Shown: in pieces, positions 22,956 through 32,166 of the stretch | Numbering within the stretch: the first letter of the stretch is position 1 | How the letters are laid out: each line of letters opens with the position of its first letter | DNA from: Linum tenue | Taxonomy: Eukaryota; Streptophyta; Magnoliopsida; Malpighiales; Linaceae | Assembly: GCA_946122785.1 (NCBI GenBank) | Contig: CAMGYJ010000006.1 | Coordinates: 68,511,676 to 68,575,675, forward strand | Length of the DNA stretch: 64,000 bases | Direction of reading: 5' to 3' | Made by a program: the position numbers and the translations under genes | The notes under the pieces: model-generated | Told to the model about the DNA's origin: nothing | The model's database searches: none | What the model saw: only the letters and a program-made list of their open reading frames with translations

Positions 22956-24209
22956 ATGGATTTCATCCGTCTGGAAACTTACCTTGTTCCCCTCTACTCT
23001 CTCCATAAGAACCCTTCGTCAATAGGATCTCTTCGACACTCACTCTTGTTTGCAATTCACCATATCCCTGCTTTTCATTCTCATCCTATCATCATGGTGC
23101 TTAACAACCCTCAGCTCCATCCTGCTGTTACCTTCTCCAACAAGGTATTCAGAAAGGATAAGGAGTTTGCTCGCTATGTCCGCCGCTTCCGTGATCGAGC
23201 AATCTATCCCTCCTTCACTATTCAGCCTTCTGCTTTTTCAAGGTATGATATGGATATATCTGCCTTGATTCGCAATCTTGGATGGGAGTCACTGTTTGAA
23301 GACCAACGGTATACCTACTGTCCAGAGGCTGTGAGGCTGTTCTATGTGAACCTCAAACGAGGATCAGGTCCTGATCTTTACTCCTTCAAAACCACAGTAG
23401 GCAATCTTGAGATCACAGTCACTGCAGATCTCCTTGCCAGTGAGTTGGGTTTGCCACACCATGGTCTCAAGGCTGGAGATGATGGTCAATTCCATGATTA
23501 TCACTTCGACTATCACCATGTGCATAACACTCTTGTACATGATGTCGGGCGGTATTTTCCAAATCGTCTCGATGCTGGGAGACTTCCGGATGATCTACGG
23601 GTCCTCCATTTCTTCATCACTAGGATTCTTCTGCCTAGATCTCTGTCCAGTGCCACACTCCTGCACACTACTGATATATGGATCCTCCATCATGCTCGCT
23701 CCGGTCAGCCTATCAGCTATGCCTCTCTAGTCTTCTGCCATCTTGTCAAGTATGGTGATGACAACTATGATGGTTGGTTGCCACTGGCTCCTCTCATTAC
23801 TCAGCTCTTGCGGAAACTAGGCGTTGATCTTCGTGATAAGGTCACACTCTGCAACGTCCATGATGACCTGAAAGCTCAACATGTCCTTGCTCGTCTTGAT
23901 GCAAGCGTTGGACCCCGAAAGCCTGTCACTGGCTCAGGGGGAGAGGTTGCTGCCTTGGTCAAAGCTCTAGTCACTGCTGCTGAAGTGGTTGTTGACCGAG
24001 AATTGACTGGTTTTTCCTCTGAGAACCTCAAAGGGAAGCGGAAGATTCCTGTGACCACTCTGTCTTCTCTGTCTACTCGACTGAAACTACTTCGAGATGG
24101 AGGTGGAGGTAGCTCATCAAACACAAGGGAGGAGGATGAAGCTGTTGAAGAATCTGATGAGTTTGGGGATATCTCAGACTATGATTCCCCCCCTCACTAT
24201 CCCTTTTGA
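22956..24209 (+). CDS. Extra 3' ORF of the copia element, plant transposon-protein domain (417 aa)
   Basis: The ORF starts 62 bp after pol, in another frame, at the position of the envelope-like gene in Sireviruses. Residues ~60-260 resemble the 'putative plant transposon protein' domain (Transposase_32-like) found in plant gypsy and other repeats. The signs are CPEAVRLFYVNLKRG, then VTADLLASELGLPHHG, then LHFFITRILLPRS and ISYASLVFCHLV. The C-terminal part has a basic patch (LKGKRKIP) and an acidic tail. I see no convincing signal peptide or transmembrane helix, so 'envelope' is not supported by sequence. A second in-frame Met at residue 47 (MVLNNPQ) is an alternative start that better fits the domain. 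Function unknown. Confidence 0.75.
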   Translation: MDFIRLETYLVPLYSLHKNPSSIGSLRHSLLFAIHHIPAFHSHPIIMVLNNPQLHPAVTFSNKVFRKDKEFARYVRRFRDRAIYPSFTIQPSAFSRYDMDISALIRNLGWESLFEDQRYTYCPEAVRLFYVNLKRGSGPDLYSFKTTVGNLEITVTADLLASELGLPHHGLKAGDDGQFHDYHFDYHHVHNTLVHDVGRYFPNRLDAGRLPDDLRVLHFFITRILLPRSLSSATLLHTTDIWILHHARSGQPISYASLVFCHLVKYGDDNYDGWLPLAPLITQLLRKLGVDLRDKVTLCNVHDDLKAQHVLARLDASVGPRKPVTGSGGEVAALVKALVTAAEVVVDRELTGFSSENLKGKRKIPVTTLSSLSTRLKLLRDGGGGSSSNTREEDEAVEESDEFGDISDYDSPPHYPF

Positions 24210-24421
24210 AACCAGTCCTTAAGTCTCCTTTAGATTTTTGTCTAAGTTCTAGATCTAAGTTATCTAGATCAAAAAGCAGCCTTAGCTGCTCTCTGTATCT
24301 CTTTTCAATTTCTCTAATGAATAAAGTGGAATCTTGAGTGGAAATTGATTTTGTTCTGTAGAACAGGCTGCACCGATGTGTTTGTTGAGTTGATGCAGGT
24401 AAGCAGCAATCAAGGAGCCAT

Positions 24422-24441
24422 TGACAAGCTTAGGGGGAGCA
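24422..24441 (+). promoter_or_regulatory. Polypurine tract
   Basis: The purine-rich AGCTTAGGGGGAGCA run lies immediately before the 3' LTR and is the expected plus-strand primer site. Confidence 0.88.
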
Positions 24442-25323
24442 TGTTGAAGGAAGCTCGGTCAATGGCCTTGATCAAGCCAATTCAAACGGTACAATCGTGA
24501 AAATGGAAAGAAATCAAAAAGAGATGCATTACCTTGTATGCCTAAAGTCAAAGAAGGAAGGCTTCTAACAAAGACGTTGAGGAGAGCAGATGTATAAAGA
24601 GGAGCGGTTTATGAGTTAGGATGGCTACCTTTTCAATCGAAGCAAGAAAGGAAGAGCTGGAAGTTAGCTAGAATTCTTGCAAAGAAAAGAGAGCGTATCA
24701 GAGTGATAGCTTAGCGGTTTAAGTTGCTATTGCTTAGTTCTGAGTGGTAGTCGAACTTAGTTAAGGTGATCTACCAGCTGAAGGCTGAGAGTCCAGTGTT
24801 CGGACTTGTAACAGGAACTCAAACAACCGAGCAACTAGTTATATGTTGAAGATCTCAAGAGGAGATACTTCAACCGTGGATTAGTCAGTACAGGGATTCT
24901 TATTCTCCCTGTACTGGATACCACGTAAAAATTCCCTTGTCTCATTTCTTTATTGCTGCATCATCTACATTTCCATTTGACTGTGTGCTTGAGCTCTGCT
25001 TGAAACAGGGGACTAGGTTCAAGATCGAGAACCTGAAGAAGACGAAGTCTATCTCGGTTGGTCCTGAGTCTGGTTGATTTAAGGGCTTAAGTCCAAGGCC
25101 TGTAAATCTTTCTACTGGGCCAAGACTTAAAACTAAGAAGACAGGCCCACTGCAACTCAACTCTCTTTACCGTGCTTCAAACAAAATTGCTTTTCATTTT
25201 CAGTATCTCGTTTGACCTTCCTCCATCTATCTTATCGTCATCGTTCTTGTGTTAGGGTTTCGTTTTTACAGAAAGGAAATCGAAGAGATTGGCCACCGGT
25301 CTCGCGCTCGACCTCGTTCAACA
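24442..25323 (+). repeat. 3' LTR of the copia element
   Basis: 882 bp, at a constant 7113-bp offset from the 5' LTR and identical as read. It is followed by the AATAT duplication. Confidence 0.95.
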
Positions 25324-25548
25324 AATATATATGTGTGAATATTAACATATTGGTTGGAGTCATAAAAAAATTATTACCCATGGATAACCGTGGGTACCCG
25401 AAACCCATACGGGTATGGGCATGGTTTTGATTCTCTACCCGTTTCTTATGTGGGTATGGGTATGGTTAAAATCCTAACTAATTTAGTTAGTGTAATGAAT
25501 ATGCACTATCCGCTCTCGACCCGACATATTGACATCCCTACTTACTTT

Positions 25549-25844
25549 TATGGGAGAGATCCGCCATCATTTACAAAAATCATTGAAAAATTATTTTGTA
25601 TCACATTGATGATTTATAAGATAATTAATGTCTTTATAAGCCATATCAATTAACGTTATTGAAACTAGGTCTCATGAATCTTGACTTTTAAGTTCAACCT
25701 GCTAATTCTTTTGCGAGTGTGGGCATAAAGTCAAAAGGAATAAGGCCCTCTCGTAAGAGGTTATGTCATGCCACGAGAATAATAAGCCATGGTCCTTAAG
25801 TCGCATATCAAAGAAGCAAATGTATACTAAGTCCTTGAGAGGAC
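25549..25844. other. Intergenic sequence
   Basis: AT-rich, no gene visible. Confidence 0.45.
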
Positions 25845-26170
25845 TTTGTGGTCACGAGGAGACAACCACATGGACGTAACAAGGGGACTATGTGGTCATG
25901 AGAAGACGACCACGCGGCCGCGACGAGGCGACTATGTGATCATGTTGAGACGACCATGCTGTCGCGATGAGACAACCATGCGGCCACGAAGAGGCAACCA
26001 TGTGGTCGTGAAGGGACTCAGAGACGCAATAGGTCATGCCATGAGATCACCCTCATAGCCATATGTAAATATACCAAGTCCTAAGAAGTCATGACATGGG
26101 ACTATGCCTCGCGATGACGCGATCGCTACGAGATGACCATGCGGTCACGAAGAGGCGGCCATGTGGTTGT
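25845..26170. repeat. Degenerate ~22-bp tandem repeat array
   Basis: Units such as GTCGCGATGAGACAACCATG, GCCACGAAGAGGCAACCATG and ATCATGTTGAGACGACCATG follow one another at 25845-26018. Related units reappear at about 26105-26168 after a spacer. Their GC-rich composition contrasts with the surrounding DNA. It may belong to an old LTR retroelement leader or LTR, but no partner was found. Confidence 0.75.
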
Positions 26171-27310
26171 AATTTAAGATCTTAGAATGACACAAGATAT
26201 GGAAAAAGACCAAGTGAGGCAAGCTACACTCCAAGATCCACGACATTTTCGAGAGAGACACCTAGGCGGTTGAAGGAGTAGCCATCACTCCCGAGTAGCA
26301 GGGAACGATTCTTTTTGGGAGTTGTCTAAGAGACAGTTTTCTACGATGGTTATCTTCCCATGGTTATAAACAAGAGGAAGGGTCTACTAAGACAAAGGTT
26401 CCCAAAAACATACAACTGACGCCTACGACAAGTTTTATCTTTTCTCTGCATGTAGTCATAATCATAGTTTGGTGCTCTCGTAGAAGCTCCATTGGAATAT
26501 GAGTAACTTTATTTAATTTTCATTCTAAAAAATCATCAATCAAACACCATGTTTCGAACTTTGTTTGAATAGGCGTGAGTCGTGTCTAGTAATCGTTGTC
26601 CAAAAAAATTAAGGCGTGTTTATTTCAATTTAAAGCGATTTTTCCCACTAGAAAACATTGACTCAATACATGTCGATATAAAAAGACTTTTCATGAATGT
26701 ATGAGTCCATCATAATTCTTCTCTATTGTGAAAACTAGAAAACTCATGGACTAAATGTTCTAAAGTTCTCGTAATAATGAATTTTTTTATAATTGAAGTA
26801 TTTATCTAACTTTTTTTATTATAAGACTTTCATATATGAAGTAAATAAAGACATATATGATACAATGTATTAAAAAAAGAAAATGAAGCATGAACAAACT
26901 TAGAAAGCTCTATAATAATAGATTAATAGATTGAAATTGAAACCCAATACAATTCCGCACTTTATTCAAATCTAACGGAAAAGAAATATAAACGAAGTCC
27001 ACAAATTCAAAACTGACTACCTCAAAATGATCGTTCTATGGTTAAGATGGCTGAAAGCCTAAAAGCAATATCTCCATTAGTGCTTTTATTCTCGCCAACA
27101 ACATCTCCATGGATTCATCCCCCCATATCCCACAATAATTAAAACATATTTCCCCATAATCTCTTAATTAATCCCCATCCCACAAAACCCTAATTTGCCG
27201 AAACGCCGCTACAGTATTTAGCATAAAATCTCCTCACGCTCTTTTCACCAACCAACATTAAGCGGCGGCGATTCCCTTCCATTCCCTCCTTGCTGCCTCC
27301 AGGGAAAACC
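26171..27310. other. Intergenic sequence upstream of ornithine decarboxylase
   Basis: No gene is seen. The last ~200 bp is presumably the ODC promoter. The 26200-26560 part reads like decayed LTR sequence but was not bounded. Confidence 0.4.
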
Positions 27311-27314
27311 CCCT

Positions 27315-27322
27315 TATAAATA
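27315..27322 (+). promoter_or_regulatory. TATA box of ornithine decarboxylase
   Basis: TATAAATA lies 66 bp upstream of the ODC start codon, predicting a leader of only about 35-40 nt. Confidence 0.75.
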
Positions 27323-27387
27323 CGCACCGTTTCGCTCCCCCGAAATCTCCGCCAAAAAAACCCTTCTCCCCTACCTTTCGCGCCAAT

Positions 27388-28659
27388 ATGGTAGCAATCT
27401 CGCGGTCGTCAGCCGCCGCCGCCGGCATAATTGCCGCATCGGGAATCAAGGGCAGAACCGTCACCACAATACCCAAGGACGGCGGCCTGACCGATTTCCT
27501 CCGCTCAATCATCTCCATCGACAAGGAATCGAGCGGCGGAGGTGAGCCCTTCTACGTCCTGGATTTGGGAACCGTCGTTTCCCTAATGGAAACGTGGTCA
27601 AAATCCCTCCCCACGGTCCACCCATTCTACGCCGTCAAGTGCAATCCCGAATCTGCCCTCCTCGGCTCCCTCGCCCACCTCGGCGCCAGCTTCGACTGCG
27701 CCAGCCGCGCCGAGATCGAATCCGTCCTCTCCCTCGGCGTCTCCCCAGCCCGCATCCTCTTCGCCAACCCATGCAAGCCCGAATCGCACATCGCCTACGC
27801 CGCCGCAAAGGGAGTCAACCTCACGACCTTCGATTCCGCCGACGAGCTCGAGAAGATGAGCCGGCTCCACCCGAATTGCGAATTGCTCATCCGGATCAAG
27901 CCGCCGGAGGACGGCGGCGCGCGGTGCCAGCTGGGCGACAAATACGGCGCACTCCCCGACGAGATCGACCCCCTCCTCGCCAAAGCACAATCCCTCCGCC
28001 TCTCCGTCGTCGGCGTGTCGTTCCACATCGGCAGCGGAGGCGAGACCGGATCCGGAACCTACCGCGGGGCTATTGAGGCGGCCCGAGCCGTCTTCGACTC
28101 GGCGAGCCGGCTCGGCTTGCCGCGGATGCACACGCTGGACATCGGGGGAGGATTCACATCGGGCCCCCAATTCGAAGCCGCGGCTTCCGAGATCCGTGCC
28201 GCGTTGGACGATTACTTCTCGGGCGAGCCGGGCCTGAACGTGGTCAGCGAACCGGGCCGGTTCTTCGCCGAGTCGGCGTTCACGCTGGCCGCGGCGGTGA
28301 TCGGGAGGCGCGTGAGGGGCGAGCGGAGGGAGTACTGGATTAACGACGGGCTCTACGGCTCGATGAATTGCATTCTGTACGACCACGCGACGGTTAAGTG
28401 CGTGCCCTTGGCGGTGGCTTCGAATGGGCTGGACCCAAAGTGTGAAGGAAAGCCCACGTTCAGCTCGACGGTGTTTGGGCCGACTTGTGATGGGCTGGAC
28501 ACTGTGTTCACAGGCCGGCAGCTGCCGGAGCTTGGGGTGAACGACTGGCTGGTGTTTCCGGACATGGGAGCTTATACTGCGGCGGCCGGGTCGAACTTCA
28601 ATGGGTTTGATACGGGTCGGATCTTGACCCACCTCGCCTATACCGTTGATCAAAGTTGA
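27388..28659 (+). CDS. ODC: Ornithine decarboxylase (423 aa, intronless)
   Basis: A PLP-dependent group IV decarboxylase that converts L-ornithine to putrescine, the first step of one polyamine route and of ornithine-derived alkaloids. The alanine-racemase-like barrel has the PLP lysine in PFYAVKCN (Lys84), then [21 protein letters not shown] and the phosphate-binding EPGRFF (Glu288). The C-terminal barrel has [17 protein letters not shown] and FGPTCDGLD with catalytic Cys367. The length and absence of introns are typical of plant ODC. His333 in YDHA occupies, as I recall, the site where lysine/ornithine decarboxylases of quinolizidine-alkaloid plants carry Phe, which favours plain ODC. The coding region is GC-rich, unlike its surroundings. 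No chloroplast transit peptide is evident. The enzyme acts as a homodimer with shared active sites. Confidence 0.96.
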   Translation: MVAISRSSAAAAGIIAASGIKGRTVTTIPKDGGLTDFLRSIISIDKESSGGGEPFYVLDLGTVVSLMETWSKSLPTVHPFYAVKCNPESALLGSLAHLGASFDCASRAEIESVLSLGVSPARILFANPCKPESHIAYAAAKGVNLTTFDSADELEKMSRLHPNCELLIRIKPPEDGGARCQLGDKYGALPDEIDPLLAKAQSLRLSVVGVSFHIGSGGETGSGTYRGAIEAARAVFDSASRLGLPRMHTLDIGGGFTSGPQFEAAASEIRAALDDYFSGEPGLNVVSEPGRFFAESAFTLAAAVIGRRVRGERREYWINDGLYGSMNCILYDHATVKCVPLAVASNGLDPKCEGKPTFSSTVFGPTCDGLDTVFTGRQLPELGVNDWLVFPDMGAYTAAAGSNFNGFDTGRILTHLAYTVDQS

Positions 28660-28978
28660 AAGAGCTAAGGCGAGCCGTTAGATGACGGTGCGTGGGTATG
28701 CGGAGTATGTGGTTTAGGGAATATAATGTCGACTAATTGAGTTGTTGTTGTGTGTACTTGGGAAGGAAATAAAGTGGTTAGGCAGAGGAGAATATCATCT
28801 AATGGTTCTCATTAGTTAATGATGTAATAGTTTAGTTTGATTTGTGAGGGTTCAGTGTTTCTTATGTGTCTAATTGACAACTACAATGATAGAAAGCAAA
28901 CAAGCCAGGCAACCATTTATTCTCCTCCATGTATCTTTCTTTTTTTGGGGTAGAATCCTATATATCTATCTCATTTGC
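28660..28978 (+). other. 3' region of ODC
   Basis: Contains an AATAAA-type signal (GAAATAAAGTGG near 28766). Nothing else is recognised. Confidence 0.5.
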
Positions 28979-29913
28979 GGGTCGTTTGCTTCATGGATTT
29001 GAAAAATGAAGGTTTTGGTAAAACTTGGGTTTTGGAAATCCATGGACTTATGAAGGTTTTAGATCCATTATGGACTTTTAAAAATCCATTGTTTGTTTCA
29101 TGGATTTCATGATGGATTTTGTTTAATGAAATTTGTAGATATTAAGTGAAATTGACCTTATTGCCCCTATCTATAATCTTACAACGAAAGAAGACTCCAA
29201 ATGTGCAACATATCATCATTACTTAAGCAAATGGTTCATTCTTTGTGTCGGAGGCTGCATTGGGAGGACAAGTGTCGGGGGAGATAAATACTGAACATTA
29301 ATTGCAAGTTTGAATTGATCTCTATTTTAGTAAGCAAAGCATAACATAAATCAATTGTGGCGATTACTCGAAGGACATCATTTTAGCAAGCAAAGCATAA
29401 CATAAATCAATGGTTGTGATTACTCAAAGGACATCAAGAATGTTGTTTGCTGGAAGTAGAAGGAGATAACAAATGGGAGGATGGCAATGGTGGTGATGTT
29501 GGGGTTCTTCGTGCAAGCATTTGTGACTCATAAGGGTCCAATTGGTGATTTTTGGAGCACCTCGCCACCCCATTTCACAATATAATCATTCATGCCTCTG
29601 TAGCCGTCACAAAACACCTTGTATGACATATATGTAGAAATTGAAGTAGGAGGGTAGATTGGCCATTTATAAAAAAAGTGAGGACAAACAAGTAAAATAC
29701 CATCATGGATTTTAATCCATCACCCAATTCCCACCTCCATAGCTAGTTTTTCCAAATCCGTGGGGTCCACGGATTTGGACCTTAAAAGTGCATGGGCCCC
29801 ACGGATTTACACTCCCTAACTCCTTCAAGCAAACAATGGACTTTTGTCAAAATCCATGAAGCATGCAAATCCATCACCAAATCCATCAACAAAACCCTCA
29901 AGCAAACGAACCC
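28979..29913. mobile_element. Non-coding terminal-inverted-repeat element (~935 bp)
   Basis: The left end GGGTCGTTTGCTTCATGGATTTG and the reverse complement of the right end GGGTTCGTTTGCTTGAGGG share GGGT(T)CGTTTGCTT. The segments inside both ends are rich in the same ATGGATTTG / CAAATCCAT words, extending the inverted symmetry. No transposase is visible. The TSD is unclear, so the superfamily (PIF/Harbinger or hAT) is open. Confidence 0.6.
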
Positions 29914-30438
29914 TTGATGTAGTGTGATTCGTCCAAGATTGTAAAAACGATATGCTTGTGTTAGCATATTTAGTTCTCAGAACAACCAAGACTTGGTTAA
30001 TTAAATAAGAAGAGTCACTTCTAATGTTCACACGAGTGACATTGATGTTTGCCAACTACTAACGATCCATTAATCTATACTAGCAATAGGATGATGACAT
30101 TGTCATGGATGATTAAGACGTTACGAGATTCTTAGTCTATCACCCCTGGCATTTAATGTAATATCAACAACAACACAGAAAAATCTCATATTTCTTACTT
30201 TCTTGGTGAATGCCTAAAACCTTACAAGATTATCATAATAAATCTTCATCCAAACTAAAAAAAATTATAGTAGATTACTACATTCAAATTTAAAGGTTTA
30301 ACATCCAAGTTTGACACAAGCTTTGACCTAACAACCCCTTTGACTCGAACTTTTCGTTATCTCTAAATTGTCCAAAGAGTTATTCCGCAACAAAACCTAC
30401 CACATGCAACCAAATGTTATGGTAGGTTTTTTTCTGGG
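29914..30438. other. AT-rich intergenic sequence
   Basis: No gene or bounded repeat is visible. Confidence 0.45.
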
Positions 30439-30961
30439 TTAATACTTTATTCTGCCCCGAACTATGACCATATAATCAACTTTGGCCCGTGATTTGAAAA
30501 ATTAACATCCCGACCCGAACTTTGCAGTATATAGACTCATTTGGCCGGAAACATGGTTTGATTGTTTGTTTGGACGGTCAACACCATTGACCGTTAGTCA
30601 ACTGTCCAAGTCAACCCATATCAGCACTAAAGAAGAAAAAAAATGGGATTTCAATTTTATTTTATTATTTTCTTTACCTAATTATAAAAAATCGAAAAAT
30701 AAAATAAAATAATTTCGGCAACCCACCACATTATACCCCTCTTTCCTTTTTCGGACAAAACCAAAAAAATCTCTTCTTCTCCATCTCGATTTTACTTTTA
30801 CTCTCGTTTTATCTCCAAGAATCGCATACATGATTGCCTCAACTTTCTTTCTTTCTAATTTTTTCCCCAGGCGGTGACCTTATTACTTTCCATTGTGGCA
30901 GAGATTTCCCTCATCAGAACATTTTTTTGACGCAGGTGGTGGTGGAGACTATCTCAGACAC

Positions 30962-30963
<2 letters not shown>

Positions 30964-31012
<49 letters not shown>
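30964..31012. repeat. (CT)n microsatellite
   Basis: An almost pure run of CT dinucleotides about 48 bp long inside the cargo of the Mutator-like element. Confidence 0.97.
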
Positions 31013-31015
<3 letters not shown>

Positions 31016-31177
31016 CATACTCTTCTTAGCTAGAAATCCCAGACCCTCAATTTCCCCACCGCTTTCTCGAAGAAGGAAAGAGGCTCCCAAGCGGAGCCAG
31101 GAGTCGGACAAGCTCGATTCCCCTAAAATCGGGTCGGCGACGTTCTCTTCCGCGATCATAACAAGATCCCCCAAGTC

Positions 31178-31489
31178 ATGGCTCGTCAACGAAATCACCC
31201 GTCGAGAGTCGAATGGTTCTGTTCGTTCTTAGCTCAAGACCCATATTCCTTCTTCATTGCTCTCCCTCCCGCCTTCTTCCTCGGCAGGGTCTACGCCCAG
31301 ATCTGTTGTCGATTTCTGGACAAGACAAGGAACTTTCAATTGGGCAGCTCTTTCTCCTCCTCCGGTAAATCCCCTTCTCCAGTACTGAAATCCATGACTG
31401 CATCGTCGACACCTGCTGCGGCTTCTTTAGACTCGATCCCTCGACCGAAGAAGCGTCCACCGATTTCTACCCTTCTAAGAGCTTCTTAG
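31178..31489 (+). pseudogene. Possible captured gene fragment (103-aa open frame)
   Basis: The frame begins MARQRNHPSRVEWFC and ends in RPKKRPPISTLLRAS, with a Ser/Pro-rich second half. It lies between the long TIRs of the Mutator-like element. No family is recognised. The frame is kept open for its full length and the sequence has higher GC than its flanks, hence the suggestion of captured exon sequence. It may equally be a chance frame. Confidence 0.3.
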
Positions 31490-32161
31490 GGATTTTTTGG
31501 TTTTGTTCGAAGGAAAGAGGCGATGAGATATGGTGTGGGTGGCGGAAAATATTTTTTTCCTGCATTTTTTTAATTAGGTAAAGGAAATAATAAAAGAAAA
31601 TTGAAATTTGATTTTTTTCTTTGGTGCTGACATGGCGATGACCTGGACAGTTGACTAACGGTTAATGGTGTTGACCGTCCAAACAAACAGTCAAACCATA
31701 CTTCCGGCCAAATAAGTCTATATGCTACAAAGTTCGGGCCAGGATGTTAATTTCTCAAATCACGGGCAAAAATTGATTATATGGTCATAATTGTGGCCAG
31801 AAGAAGTTATTAAATTTGTTTTTATTAAATCATTCAAACTGAAGACAAAGTAGGGATGGCAAAAATATCCGTAACAGTGGATATCCGCCCGAATCCGGCC
31901 TAGTCGGGTAGGGTAAAACCCGAACCCGAAGGACATTTAATGGGTACGGGTAAAACCCGAACCCGAATATTGAGGGTAATGGGTGGGCATGGATTTCTCA
32001 CTATCCGACCCGAACCCGCCCGATTATACACATGCATATGTATTTTGTCTAGAAATAATCATTATTTTTCTCTAACATATTTTATATTTAGCATATAAAT
32101 ATAACATTTTCATGAAATTGTGTTGTTTTAGTTAATTTTCTTCATTATAGTGAATTCTTGT

Positions 32162-32166
32162 CGTAC
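32162..32166. repeat. 5-bp target-site duplication of the non-autonomous LTR element
   Basis: CGTAC at 32162-32166 is repeated at 38573-38577, next to the two LTRs. Confidence 0.9.

Larger units (their letters stand above)
17329..25323 (+). mobile_element. Intact Ty1/copia LTR retrotransposon, Sirevirus-like, 7995 bp
   Basis: Two 882-bp LTRs bracket a primer-binding site, gag, pol, an extra ORF and a polypurine tract, in the order expected for Ty1/copia (integrase before reverse transcriptase). Zinc-knuckle gag, pol without gross damage and a long 3' ORF in the envelope-like position suggest the Sirevirus lineage. Read side by side, the LTRs show no difference, so insertion was very recent. 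It lies inside the hAT element 16986-25540. Confidence 0.95.
16986..25540. mobile_element. hAT-type non-autonomous element, copy A, split by a copia element
   Basis: The left end TAGTGATGACAAA and right end TTGACATCCCTA are inverted repeats with an exact 8-bp TSD CTTACTTT at 16978-16985 and 25541-25548. Subtracting the nested 7995-bp copia element and its 5-bp TSD leaves about 555 bp. The remainder is closely similar to the element at 31851-38814, with GGGTACGGGTAAAACC-type motifs near both ends. Confidence 0.9.
30439..31812. mobile_element. Mutator-like element with ~250-bp TIRs and gene-like cargo
   Basis: About 250 bp at each end are inverted copies. They share ATGACCATATAATCAA, GCCCGTGATTTGA, TTAACATCC, GACGGTCAACACCATT and GACCGTTAGTCAACTGTCCA. 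Such long TIRs are typical of Mutator-like elements. The middle (about 30,730-31,550) is not repeat-like. It is a leader-like CT-rich stretch with a (CT)n run, then GC-richer sequence with an open frame at 31178-31489. This arrangement fits a Pack-MULE that captured part of a host gene. The exact ends and the TSD were not settled. Confidence 0.65.

Noticed and set aside
27598..28653. 351-codon open frame antisense to ornithine decarboxylase
   Set aside because: It exists because the ODC coding strand is very GC-rich. The translation has no domain and the sense frame is a clear enzyme.
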